A DNA stretch of 64,000 nucleotides, taken from contig NZ_CP108046.1 of NCBI RefSeq assembly GCF_041435115.1, positions 10,230,001 to 10,294,000 on the forward strand, written 5' to 3'. The position numbers were made by a program, and so were the translations under genes. The notes below the pieces were generated by a model. The model had not been told where the DNA came from and did not search any database. It was given only the letters and a program-made list of their open reading frames with translations. Source of the stretch: Streptomyces sp. NBC_00289. Lineage in GTDB: Bacteria > Actinomycetota > Actinomycetes > Streptomycetales > Streptomycetaceae. This document shows, one piece after another, positions 36,901 to 45,699 of this stretch (positions are counted from its first letter, which is position 1; each line of letters starts with the position of its first letter).

Positions 36901-39900
36901 GAGTTCGGCAACCCGACCTCGCTGTCGCGGGCCACCGATGGCGGCACCGCGCTCATCACGACGACGAAGTTCGACACCGCGGCCGAGCTGATCGAGGAGT
37001 GGCGGGTCGGTGAGGCTCTCTCGTCCAAGACGGTGAGCTTCGCGGCCGACGGCGCCACGCGGGAACGCAACGTCTCCTACCTCCACGACGAGCGCGGCCT
37101 GCTGACCAGAACGGACGTGGAGAAAAACAACACGGACGATGATGCCGACAGGGTGCGCGAGTCGACGATCACCGCCTACAACGCGCGGGGCGCGGTGACG
37201 TCGGTGACGTCCAAGACGCCGGGGCGCCCGGACCGCACCGTATACACCGCCTACGAGCCGGCGTTTCCCGGCCAGCCGAACGAGGAGATCTACCCCTCCC
37301 TGGTGTGGGTCGACTACAAGGTGGCCGCCTACCGGCCGGCGACATGGATGGTCACCCATCCCGCGTTCGGCATCACGCTGGGCAGCGAAGACGTCAACGG
37401 CCGCACCACCACAGCGAAAATTGATGATCTGGGCCGACAGGTCCACGCCGAGACCGACGGCACTGCGCCCACCGACATCACCTACGCCGGCCGCGGCGAC
37501 TTGGCCGGCGGCATCAACGGCGTGAGCGTCACCACCACCACCGGACCCAAGACCAGCACCGCCTCCACCGATGTCCTGGGACGGCCGGTCGCCTCCTTCG
37601 GCAAGGACTTCGACAACGTCGGCGGGAAACTGGCCACCGCCGTCACCTACGACACGCTGGGCCGCACCGTGGCCACGTCCGCTCCCTCGCCGACCGGAGG
37701 GAAGGCAACCAGCTACTTCGAATACGACAGCCTGGACCGGATGGTGAAGTCGACCGGCCCGGACGGCAAATCCACCGTGTTCGAACCCGCCTTCGCCTCC
37801 ACGACGGTCACCGACCCCACCGGCGCCACCCGGCTCGACCTCTACGACGCCGACGGCCGGCTGAAAGTCCACACCGACTACCGCACCAAGCCCGACGGCA
37901 GCGCCGAGGGCCTCAACACCGCCTACACCTACGCCCCGTTCGACCTGCTGAAGTCGATCACCGACGCCAAGGGCAACGTCACCACCATGCAGTACGACGT
38001 CCGCGGGCGCCGCACCAGGCTCAGCGAACCGGACCGCGGAGTCACCGACACCGCCTACTTCGGTAACGGCCTCATCGAGCGGGAGACCCGTGGCGACGCC
38101 CAGCACCAGAGCGTCTTCGGCTACGACGACCTGGGCCGGATGACCTCCCGCACCACCGAAGACGGCATCTCCGCGTTCGTCTACGACAGCGCCCCCCACG
38201 GCATCGGCCAGCTGGACTACGCCACCAGCCCCGAACAGATCGATAAAATCCGCACCGACTTCACCTACGACTCCTACGGCCGGCCCGCCGGCACCACATA
38301 CACCGACCAGACCACCAGCCGCTCCTACACCACCTCGCAGACCTACAACGCAGACGGCACCGCCGACACGCTGACCTACCCCGAGGTCACCGGACGCGAG
38401 CCGCTCACCCTGCGCTACGGCTACAACGCAGCCGGCTACCCCAACACCGTCACCGACATCACCCCCGGCCAGGACCCGAAAACCCTGTGGACGGTCAGCA
38501 AGCGCACCCCCGACCTGCAGACGGACACCGCCCAGCTCGGCAACGGCGTCACCCTCAAGAACACCTACCAGAGCGCCGGCGGACGCCTGGACACCCTCAC
38601 CGCCACCACCGGCGCGGGCACCAAGGTGATGGGCCTGGACTACGACTACGACGCGGCCGGCCGGGTCATCAAGCAGACCCGCGACGACGCCACCACCCCG
38701 CTGCGCTCGGAAACCTACGACTACAACACCGTGGGCCAGCTCACCGGCTGGAACCTCGGCCATGACGCAGGCTCACAGAGCATCGACTACAGCTACGACG
38801 CCCTGGGCGGCCTGACCAAGATCAGCCAGCCCGACGGCACTGCGGACACCCTCACCTACCCCACCGGCACCGTGCAGCCGCATACCGTCACCGGTCACGA
38901 TGCCACCAGCATGGGCGGAGCCAAGGAAACCTACGGCTACGACAACCGCGGCCGGCAGACCACCGTGAAAAACGCCGCCGGCACCGTCACCCGCCAGGTC
39001 ACCTACACCGCCTTCGACCTGCCCCGCACCGTCACCACCCGGGGCGTGACCACCACCTACCGCTACGACGCCTTCAACAACAAGATCATGGAAGCCACCC
39101 CCATCGGCAACACCCTCTACATCGGAGGCCTGTTCGAGCACCGCTTCCACAAAGGCAGCGGCGACAAGGACGTCTTCCACCTCGCCGGCCCCGACGGCAG
39201 CATCGGCCAGGCCGTCTTCGACGGCGTCAAGACCGACGTCCAGTACAACCTCACCGACCGCCTCGGCTCCACCGCCACCACCCTGGACACCTCAGGCAAC
39301 CCCCTCCAGACCCTCTACTACGAACCCTTCGGCCGCCTCGTCACAAAGAACGGCACACCCTTCACCGGCACCACCGGCGACCTCACCCGCACCTTCACCG
39401 GCCACGAAAACACCCCCAACACCGGCCTCATCAACATGAAGGGCCGCCTCTACGACCCCAACAATCACACCTTCATCACCCCCGACCCCGTCCTGGACAC
39501 CACCACCAGCCAAACCCTCAACCCCTACACCTACGTCCACAACGACCCCCTCAACAACACCGACCCCAGCGGCAAAGTCACCTGCGCCTTCACCCACCCC
39601 GGTGAATGCGACCAACCCGGCAGCGGATCCAGCGGCATCGCCGGCGCACAGTCAACCGGCGCACCCGGCGTCTACGGCGGCAAGGGCTACATCGGCAACG
39701 ACTGCGGCTGCACCCCCGTCACCGGAGAAAACAGCGGCTCCAACGCCGAAGCACTCTGGAACCAGGCCAACGCAGCCGACAAAGCCGCCATCGAAGCCGC
39801 CGACAGAGCAGCAGCCAAAACCGCCAAAGCCGACGCCAAGGGAAGCACCCAAGCCGGATCAGGCGACATCCTCAACAACACCACAGCCGCCGCCGGACTC

Positions 39901-40509
39901 TGCACCGAAGACTGCGCCACCGACCCCGTCGTCGGCACCTGCTACGACACCGACATCGACTGCGGAACCAGCGGATACCTTGCCGACAACACCCCAGCCG
40001 CCTACCAGAAATACGAAGGACCCAACGGACTTAATGAAGTCTGGATCACTACCAGAGACTCCTACATCACTCAATGGATTGGAGTGCTAGTTGTGGTCGG
40101 GGGAGCGACAGCTGTTGCTGCAGTAGCCGACGCCCTCATCCCCGCCGCCGCACCCACCGTCATAGCAGCCGAAGGAACCGGCACCCTCTGCGCCACCAAC
40201 CAACAATGCACAACAACAGTCACCAAAGCAGTAGAAGTCGTAACAAACGGTGGGCAAGGACTTCAAAAGATAGTCACAGATAACGGTGGACCTGCCGCTG
40301 CGGAAATCCGTGCCGCAATTGACCGCGGCCAGGCCATACGTCAAACGATCTCCGCCATGGAATCCGAACTAGAGCGGGTCCAAGCTCCAGCAGGTCGGGA
40401 CCTGCGCGAGTTCGCCGCAGAGATGGGATTCTCGGTCTATTCAAAATATTGGGAGTACCATGACGAGCTCGTACACTCAATAGAGGCAACTAAAAAGCTT
40501 TTGCCCTAA
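33925..40509 (+). CDS. Giant secreted RHS-repeat protein (SpvB-like and FG-GAP N-terminus, variable C-terminus)
   Basis: I place the start at the ATG at 33925, which gives 2,194 residues beginning with a signal peptide (hydrophobic residues 17-40, cleavage after VASAA). Residues 70-135 resemble the SpvB/toxin-complex N-terminus (SGVFTTSVPLDVPAG, SVGVGWSLSG). About 400-770 holds at least six FG-GAP/VCBS-type repeats of the form D-hN-D-GD-GR-D. About 1000-1750 has many YD/RHS repeats. The RHS core ends near 1880 with GRLYDPNNHTF and NPYTYVHNDPLNNTDPSG. The last 310 residues are a variable tail with a hydrophobic segment (VVVGGATAVAAVADAL) and a charged helical end. RHS proteins of this plan deliver C-terminal toxins. 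No known catalytic motif was recognised in the tail, and no immunity gene is evident. Confidence 0.9.
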   Translation: MVAGRGVLRSGGLLRPGWLAALSPVVVAALVAGVVGQAPVASAADPVSGVPVIPKALSVSAAVGKGADAGYLPSSGEVLPSGVFTTSVPLDVPAGRAAMSPRLSLQYASGAGRSSVGVGWSLSGAGSAIARCAQSVAVDGTHGGVHFDPNDRFCLNGERLILVGAVQGGTDKYGGDGSEYRTRSNSFRRIVAFGGTTPGITGPDRFEVTDKKGVTQTFLPHTATRSRTGVGFDTANNPLMDTDLAVPVRVTWLLDHETDASGNTVSYEYDKDGRARNEILISKIEYTSNGGVAAKRRVEFDYEDDAAGARFSYTAGVRFAHTKRLKTIRMLAPMPDDTKLAWQYHLAYTVSSSRQSLLASLQKCGSAGGCVKKKEFGWSSQPAAPSFTVVDGGSVTLDTAAGNPRMRVLDLDGDGRSDLLYSRGPGKPDRVKFGVSPDAQRDLTPALGWPGELTDLGRARAVDANVDGAAEILLPVFSAVTKKWTSHLLKWDKKAARFVEDMMTPFDLPENAVGNLADVNGDGRLDMLSPDGAASDKVPTVSVRIADGPGTFKPATASSMKARCDLGVSDLDGDGRAEQLSANVSADGTCLASVSSLSVSDAGVATVSAQSVVKSGRLYSRAAPQQSGFETFPGDFNADGLEDVLLLPPKTDPAKHIYDLHGILLFNTGRGLADPHSVSIGHDDSMDLRVADVNGDGRDDIVSFDAVATHLAVSDGDGTFTSSDIDLGGGTKDESAGRATSQLADVNGDGRTDVVKIDSGRMRILQQNERQVDKLVSVHDEGVAWQRESITYSNTWSSTPETATCTYPLTCPKKGFPVVRQRVSRAGQVNTASAGAARVWQYTYADPVTDLRGNGSLGFGTFRVFDKRRASQTEMVFAHRKSVSNGAFYPEVGRPSLVTTVVAILTAEQAAAKPATARARVTRTSSAYEARPQHGGKVMAVFDTSSTTKEWEQSGAQQVAIDWDGQAAGAAITGVSEPATALRRTDSAAVFDEFGNPTSLSRATDGGTALITTTKFDTAAELIEEWRVGEALSSKTVSFAADGATRERNVSYLHDERGLLTRTDVEKNNTDDDADRVRESTITAYNARGAVTSVTSKTPGRPDRTVYTAYEPAFPGQPNEEIYPSLVWVDYKVAAYRPATWMVTHPAFGITLGSEDVNGRTTTAKIDDLGRQVHAETDGTAPTDITYAGRGDLAGGINGVSVTTTTGPKTSTASTDVLGRPVASFGKDFDNVGGKLATAVTYDTLGRTVATSAPSPTGGKATSYFEYDSLDRMVKSTGPDGKSTVFEPAFASTTVTDPTGATRLDLYDADGRLKVHTDYRTKPDGSAEGLNTAYTYAPFDLLKSITDAKGNVTTMQYDVRGRRTRLSEPDRGVTDTAYFGNGLIERETRGDAQHQSVFGYDDLGRMTSRTTEDGISAFVYDSAPHGIGQLDYATSPEQIDKIRTDFTYDSYGRPAGTTYTDQTTSRSYTTSQTYNADGTADTLTYPEVTGREPLTLRYGYNAAGYPNTVTDITPGQDPKTLWTVSKRTPDLQTDTAQLGNGVTLKNTYQSAGGRLDTLTATTGAGTKVMGLDYDYDAAGRVIKQTRDDATTPLRSETYDYNTVGQLTGWNLGHDAGSQSIDYSYDALGGLTKISQPDGTADTLTYPTGTVQPHTVTGHDATSMGGAKETYGYDNRGRQTTVKNAAGTVTRQVTYTAFDLPRTVTTRGVTTTYRYDAFNNKIMEATPIGNTLYIGGLFEHRFHKGSGDKDVFHLAGPDGSIGQAVFDGVKTDVQYNLTDRLGSTATTLDTSGNPLQTLYYEPFGRLVTKNGTPFTGTTGDLTRTFTGHENTPNTGLINMKGRLYDPNNHTFITPDPVLDTTTSQTLNPYTYVHNDPLNNTDPSGKVTCAFTHPGECDQPGSGSSGIAGAQSTGAPGVYGGKGYIGNDCGCTPVTGENSGSNAEALWNQANAADKAAIEAADRAAAKTAKADAKGSTQAGSGDILNNTTAAAGLCTEDCATDPVVGTCYDTDIDCGTSGYLADNTPAAYQKYEGPNGLNEVWITTRDSYITQWIGVLVVVGGATAVAAVADALIPAAAPTVIAAEGTGTLCATNQQCTTTVTKAVEVVTNGGQGLQKIVTDNGGPAAAEIRAAIDRGQAIRQTISAMESELERVQAPAGRDLREFAAEMGFSVYSKYWEYHDELVHSIEATKKLLP

Positions 40510-40523
40510 GTCGATCTTGCGTG

Positions 40524-40557
40524 AGGTCCGTCGACGTTGTTGGCGGACCTTTTCGCT
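40524..40557 (+). terminator. Rho-independent terminator after the RHS gene
   Basis: AGGTCCG (40524-40530) and CGGACCT (40544-40550) form a stem with a 13-base loop, followed by TTTCGCTTTT. It lies 15 bases past the RHS stop codon. It should end the RHS transcript before the displaced C-terminal cassette. Confidence 0.65.
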
Positions 40558-40588
40558 TTTCCGGGACTGGTGGTGGGTACTGTAACCC

Positions 40589-41710
40589 GGCACCACCGGC
40601 GACCTCACCCGCACCTTCACCGGCCACGAAAACACCCCCAACACCGGCCTCATCAACATGAAGGGCCGCCTCTACGACCCCAACACCCACACCTTCCTCA
40701 CCCCCGACCCCGTCCTCGACACCACCACCAGCCAAACCCTCAACCCCTACACCTACGTCCACAACGACCCCCTCAACAACACCGACCCCACCGGCAAAGT
40801 CACCTGCGCCTTCACCCACCCCGGTGAATGCGACCAACCCGGCAGCGGATCCAGCGGCATCGCCGGCGCACAGTCAACCGGCGCACCCGGCGTCTACGGC
40901 GGCAAGGGCTACATCGGCAACGACTGCGGCTGCACCCCCGTCACCGGAGAAAACAGCGGCTCCAACGCCGAAGCACTCTGGAACCAGGCCAACGCAGCCG
41001 ACAAAGCCGCCATCGAAGCCGCCGACAGAGCAGCAGCCAAAACCGCCAAAGCCGACGCCAAGGGAAGCACCCAAGCCGGATCAGGCGACATCCTCAACAA
41101 CACCACAGCCGCCGCCGGACTCTGCACCGAAGACTGCGCCACCGACCTCCGCACCGCCGACAACACCCCAGCCGCCTACCAGAAATACGAAGGACCCAAC
41201 GGACTACAAGCAGTCTGGGAAACCACCAGAGACAGCTACATTACTCAATGGTTCGGAGTGATAGCCGTTGTCGGGGGAGCGGCAGTTGCTGCAGTAGTAG
41301 CCGACGCCCTCATCCCCGCCGCAGCACCCACCGTCATAGCAGCCGAAGGAACCGGCACCCTCTGCGCTACCAACCAACAATGCACAACAACCGTCACCAA
41401 AACAATAGAAACCGCAACGAACAATGTCTCGGGAGTGCAGAGAATCGTTGCAGATAACGGCGGATCTGCCGGGGCGGAAATTCGGGCCGCCATAACCCGA
41501 TATGATGATATCCGCAAAACGGCGCTAGCCCTCAATGCGGAGGTTAAGAGAATTCAGGGTATGGCTGGAGACGACATACACGATCTAGCCGCAAGGCTGG
41601 GATTCAAATCGATTGAGGCATACGCTGATTACTTTTCGGAGATCGAGGGGGCGTTGGAGGCGACTAAGCAACTCTTGCCTGATAAAGGGGGTAGGGGTCT
41701 CGCTTGGTGA
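40589..41710 (+). pseudogene. Displaced RHS C-terminal cassette (orphan tip)
   Basis: From GGCACCACCGGCGACC at 40589, this repeats the RHS gene from 39367 onward almost base for base for about 550 bp, covering the end of the RHS core and the start of the variable tail. It then diverges gradually and ends in a different C-terminus (...GALEATKQLLPDKGGRGLAW). There is no signal peptide or own start except an internal ATG at 40658, giving a 350-residue frame. This matches the orphan C-terminal modules of RHS/CDI loci, which can be switched onto the main gene by recombination. It is silent unless recombined or read through. Confidence 0.85.
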
Positions 41711-42117
41711 ACTTCTTCCGTCGCGCGTCATCCAAGCACATTGCAGGAGGCTGGGAGATGCATAGCGCACCTCGTTGTTAGAAGCGTAAAGTTGCCGCGG
41801 AAGTAAGCAAAGTAAAGGCTTGACAAGTTGGCGTGATAGAAGTCGCCTACGTCCTTCCCCTTACCCGCTTGAGCTGCGCCGTTTTCCGCAACAGTCTTCA
41901 AGATGTCTAGTCCTCAGAAATGAATGACGCCAGAATGGCCGCCGCTTCTACGAAGCGGCGGCCATTTTTGTCGCGGAGAGGCCCCGATTCCTGCCGGACC
42001 AGGAGGGTGTGGACCGTGCCGTCAAGAACGCGCCCCTCCTCGGCGACTGAACCGTTCCGGGTTCGGTAGGGACTCGATCGTTTGAGAGGATCGAGTCATG
42101 GCAAGCGTGGCCGCTTC
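41711..42117. other. Gap after the orphan RHS cassette
   Basis: No gene of normal length. A 24-codon frame (GTG at 41707 to 41781) overlaps the cassette stop by four bases and could be the remnant of a lost partner gene. The stretch is less GC-rich than its surroundings and contains the strong terminator at 41934-41969. From 42000 it merges into IS sequence. Confidence 0.5.
41934..41969 (+). terminator. Strong rho-independent terminator
   Basis: AATGGCCGCCGCTTC and GAAGCGGCGGCCATT form a perfect 15-bp stem with a three-base loop (TAC), followed by a T-run. It would end transcription from the RHS cassette and, because the stem also starts with A-T pairs, could work in both directions. Confidence 0.88.
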
Positions 42118-42240
42118 CAGCAAGAACTACCTATTCCGCCAACCACCAGGTCGCCATCGACGCCAACACGCGGCTGGTCGTGGCGGCGGGACGCCCACTG
42201 CCGGGCAACCGCCACGACGCCAGTGCCTACCGGGAGCGTT
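42118..42240 (+). pseudogene. IS5-family transposase fragment
   Basis: After one frameshift, the plus strand encodes HQVAIDANTRLVVAAGRPLPGN followed by HDASAYRE. This is the second catalytic block of a DDE_Tnp_4 transposase. It is cut off at 42240, where the IS5 element on the other strand begins. Confidence 0.6.
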
Positions 42241-42245
42241 TTTCA

Positions 42246-43034
42246 CGTGTAGATCATGAGGGTGAGGATCGCTGCGGCGGCTGACGTGAGCCTGTTCGGA
42301 CTGGTACGGGCGTGGCGAAAGATCCGCCACCGCTTGATCCGGGAGATCGTCCGTTCGATGGGAGCCCGCAGGGCCGCGTGGACCTTGTTCGACTTCTTGT
42401 GCTTGTCGCTGAGCTCGGTCTTCGGGCGGCGCTTGATCGGAGTGATGACCGTGCCGCCGGCTCCGGCGTAGCCCTTGTCCGCCAGGACCTCGAGATCCAG
42501 CTGTGCGCAGGTGTCGATGATGCCGTGCTCGCGGGCGGCCTTCACGTCGTGGGTGCCTCCGGGCAGGGCGGGCGAGAGCCACAGCAGCTTCCCCTCTTCC
42601 GCGGTGATGACCTGCAGGTTCACGCCCTCACGGTGGACCTTCCCGGAGAAGTGGCCTGGCTCCTGGACCCGGTCGGTCTCCGCGACGGTGCCGTCCAGCA
42701 GCACGTATCCGTCGGCGTGATGGCTGGTCAGCGCCTCGGTCAACGACGGGGCGAAAGCAGCTAGGCACTCGATCGTGTCGTTCGTGTAGCGCCAGGCCGT
42801 GGCCACACCGATACCAAACCCTGCGGCGAGCTGTTCGAAGGTGTCGTGCTTGCGCAGGTAGACCAGCGTGCACCGGGCCCGATCGTACGGGCGCAGCTTG
42901 CAGGCACGGTCACCGTCACACGCGACGATCGCCATCGTCACCAGTTCGAGGAGCTCTTCGTCGAGGTCGCATGCGGCAGGATAGAAGAACACGGGGCATC
43001 TCCGCAGGTGAGGATACGTTTGGCGACTTTCCAA
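42246..43034 (-). CDS. IS5-family transposase (DDE_Tnp_4), apparently intact
   Basis: The 263-residue protein has an N-terminal HTH region ([28 protein letters not shown]), YVLLDGTVAETDR with the first catalytic Asp, LPGGTHDVKAAREHG, VLADKGYAGAGGTV with the second, and a C-terminal Glu in ALRAPIERTISRIKRW. It is a single open frame, unlike the related two-frame copies at 28.5 and 49.5 kb, which share its domain order but are clearly different in sequence. The true start may be internal, for example at the VFFYPAACDL region. Confidence 0.88.
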
Positions 43035-43190
43035 ACCAGCGGGATGCCCCGTTCGTCACGCCACAGTCAACGCCGCCCCACCACCTCACCCGCCAGCCGT
43101 ACACATGGAAAAGGCTCCAGGAATCGGTGTCCGTGTCGCCCGCAATGCGGCCTCTTTCGGGTCGCCCGTCGCGTTGCCGGCCATGCCGCC

Positions 43191-43907
43191 TCAGCCCGCT
43201 GAAACCCCCACCAGCGGGCTCTCTTCATCCCCGAACATCACCATCGTGAGTGGCAACCCGCGGGTGGTCCAGCGTTTGCGGCCGGTGCCGGTCGGGTCGA
43301 GGGACATCACCGCGAGGTAGATGCACTTCAGGGCGGCGTTCTCGGAAGGGAAGTGGCCGCGGGCCCGGACCGCCCGGCGGATCCGTGCGTTGACCGACTC
43401 GATGGCGTTGGTGGTGCAGACGATCCGGCGGATCTCCGCGTCGAACTGCAGGAACGGCACGAATTCGGCCCACGCGTTCTCCCACAACCGCACGATCGCA
43501 GGGTATTTACCGCCCCATTCCTCGCTGAACTCGAGGAACCGGCTGGTGGCCGCATCCTCGGTCGGCGCCTTATAGCCCGGCTTCAACGCCTTTGCGATCT
43601 TGTCCCAGTCCTGGCGGCCGGCATAGCGGAACGATGCCCGCAGGAGATGGACGACGCACGTCTGGACAACGGTCTTGGGCCAGACCTCGCCGACCGCGTC
43701 GGGGAGGCCCTTCAGCCCGTCGCAGACCAGCATGAGCACGTCTTCGACGCCGCGGTTCTTCAGCTCGGTCAGAACGCGGAGCCAGTGCTTGGCACCTTCG
43801 CCTCCCTCGCCGCCGGCCCACAGTCCCAGGATGTCGCGGTGCCCCTCGGCCGTGACCGCAAGCGCCATGTATATCGGCCTGTTGGCGACCTGGCCCTCGC
43901 AGATCTT
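43191..43907 (-). pseudogene. IS256 transposase, C-terminal piece of an interrupted gene
   Basis: Minus strand: CEGQVANRPIYMALAVTAEGHRDILG, LMLVCDGLKGLPDAV with the second catalytic Asp, CVVHLLRASFRY, and IRRIVCTTNAIESVNARIRRAV with the catalytic Glu. It is the end of the IS256 gene whose upstream parts lie at 45606-45655, 46886-47248 and 48931-49098. It is cut exactly at 43907 by an ISL3 element. Removing the ISL3 and one copy of its target duplication restores NVKI-CEGQVANRP. Confidence 0.92.
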
Positions 43908-45605
43908 GGTTCTGGCGACGATCTTGTGATCCGGACGCTTGTGCAGGTCGTTTCAGATGTTCGCGATCATGCATCGCGTGCTCTCGTAATGTGCTGTTGG
44001 AGTTGTTTCCCTACCTGTCCGCGTTGCTGATCGAGGAGGTCCAGCGGCGGCCCGACAAGGTGGTGCTGAGGACGCGCGCGCGAGCGACGACCGCGGCTTG
44101 CCGGTGCGGCCAAAGCTCGGCACGGGTGCACGGCCGGTATGTACGCCGGCTGCGTGATGTCGCCGTGGGCGGGCTCGGCGTCGTGATCGAGTTAGGCATA
44201 CGCCGCTTCCGCTGTGAGAACCCTGCCTGCACGGCGGTGACGTTTGCCGAGCAGATCGCGGGACTGACCACCCCGCACAGCCGACATACCCCGCAGCTGC
44301 GTGGGGTGTTGACGCAGATCGGCCTGTCCCTGGCCGGCCGGGCAGGAGCCCGTTTGGCGGCCGCGGTCGGCCTCACCGTGGGCAGGGATACGCTGTTGCG
44401 GCTGGTCAGGTCCCTGCCCGAGCCGGAGATCGGCGAGGTGGAGATCCTCGGGGTCGACGACTTCGCCTTCCGCAAGGGCCGCCACTACGGCACGGTCCTG
44501 ATCGACATGGCCACCCACCGTCCGCTGCACATCTACGACGGCCGCGACGGGGAGGACCTGGCCGCCTGGCTCCGCGATCACCCAGAGGTGAGGGTCATTT
44601 GCCGAGACCGTTCCAGCGGTTACGGGGAGGGCGCTCGGGTCGGGGCGCCGCAGGCCGAACAGGTCGCGGATCGCTATCACCTGTGGGCCAACCTCGGCCA
44701 AGCGGTTGAGAAGACGGTCAACGCCCATCGCTCCCACCTGACCGAACCGCATCCCGGCTCAGCCTCCGGCCCCGACCTCGTGGAGGTGGAACCCGAGGTG
44801 GTCCAGCCGCCGAAAGAGCTGAAGATCGTGATCCGGCTGCGTGAGCAGCATGCTGCCGCCCACGAACTGTGGCAGCAGGGGATGTCGAAGGCGGCGATCG
44901 GCCGGAAGCTCGGGCTGCACCAGGCCACCGTCCGCAAACTGGTCAACGCACGCTCCGCCGACGATGTCGTGGCCAAGAACCTCCAACGAGCGCATGTCGT
45001 TGATCCGTACGTCGGCTACCTGCACCGGCGCTGGAACGAGGGTGTCAGAAACGCTGCCCAGCTCTACCGGGAGATCAAGCAACTCGGTTATTCCGGCGGC
45101 GAGTTGGCCGTTCAGCGGCATCTGCGGCGTTACCGGACCGGGCGCGGACACGCACCCGATCCGGGACCGAAGCCTCCCTCGGTCCGCGAGGTCACCTCCT
45201 GGATCATGACGCACCCCGAGCACCTGCGGGACGAGGACGCTGACAACCTGCACCGGTTGCGTGAGCGCGATCCTGAACTTGACCGGCTCACTCTTCACGT
45301 CAGGAAGTTCGCCGCGATGATGACCGGACGGCACGGCGACCGCCTCGAAGACTGGATCATCGACGTCGAACAGGACAGTCTGGCTCCGCTTGCGGGCTTC
45401 GCGCGCAACCTCCGCCGCGACTTCGACGCAGTCCGCAACGGGCTGTCTCTACCGCACAGTTCCGGCGCCGTCGAGGGCAACATCAACCGGCTGAAGATGC
45501 TGAAACGCCAGATGTTCGGCAGGGCCAGTCTCGATCTCCTTCGCAAACGCGTCCTGCTCACACGGTGAGCCCCACCGCCCGAATCACAAGATCATCGCCA
45601 GAACC
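43908..45605 (+). mobile_element. ISL3-family element inserted in IS256
   Basis: The ends are a 27-base inverted repeat (GGTTCTGGCGAYGATCTTGTG...). The 8-base flanks CAGATCTT (43900-43907) and CGGATCTT (45606-45613) are a target duplication with one mismatch, the length expected for ISL3. The element carries one transposase gene and nothing else. Confidence 0.93.
43991..45568 (+). CDS. ISL3-family transposase
   Basis: This 525-residue protein appears complete. It has an N-terminal zinc-ribbon-like region (CRCGQ, RFRCENPAC), an HTH, then the DDE domain: ILGVDDFAFRKGRHYGT with the first Asp, VICRDRSSGYGEGAR with the second, DRYHLWANLGQAVEK, and near the C-terminus the catalytic Glu in SGAVEGNINRLKMLKRQMFG. 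It lies within a well-preserved element, so it may still be mobile. It acts on the element's own 27-base ends. Confidence 0.95.
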   Translation: MLLELFPYLSALLIEEVQRRPDKVVLRTRARATTAACRCGQSSARVHGRYVRRLRDVAVGGLGVVIELGIRRFRCENPACTAVTFAEQIAGLTTPHSRHTPQLRGVLTQIGLSLAGRAGARLAAAVGLTVGRDTLLRLVRSLPEPEIGEVEILGVDDFAFRKGRHYGTVLIDMATHRPLHIYDGRDGEDLAAWLRDHPEVRVICRDRSSGYGEGARVGAPQAEQVADRYHLWANLGQAVEKTVNAHRSHLTEPHPGSASGPDLVEVEPEVVQPPKELKIVIRLREQHAAAHELWQQGMSKAAIGRKLGLHQATVRKLVNARSADDVVAKNLQRAHVVDPYVGYLHRRWNEGVRNAAQLYREIKQLGYSGGELAVQRHLRRYRTGRGHAPDPGPKPPSVREVTSWIMTHPEHLRDEDADNLHRLRERDPELDRLTLHVRKFAAMMTGRHGDRLEDWIIDVEQDSLAPLAGFARNLRRDFDAVRNGLSLPHSSGAVEGNINRLKMLKRQMFGRASLDLLRKRVLLTR

Positions 45606-45655
45606 CGGATCTTCACGTTGATGCAGTCAATGAAGACCACTGGGTACACGCCTTG
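45606..45655 (-). pseudogene. IS256 transposase, central sliver between ISL3 and IS30
   Basis: The minus strand encodes VYPVVFIDCINVKI, the strand that carries the first catalytic Asp of IS256 transposases. It joins directly to the N-terminal piece (WQARPLD, 46886-47248) once the IS30 element is removed and to the C-terminal piece once ISL3 is removed. Confidence 0.88.
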
Positions 45656-45699
45656 AGTTCTATTGGTTGTTGCGAACGCTCCGGAAGGAGAGTGTTTGC

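Noticed and set aside
33814..38763. A 1,649-codon open frame on the minus strand opposite the RHS gene
   Set aside because: It is a by-product of the high-GC third positions of the RHS gene. The translation is Arg/His/Gly-rich with no domain, whereas the plus-strand protein has clear motifs throughout.
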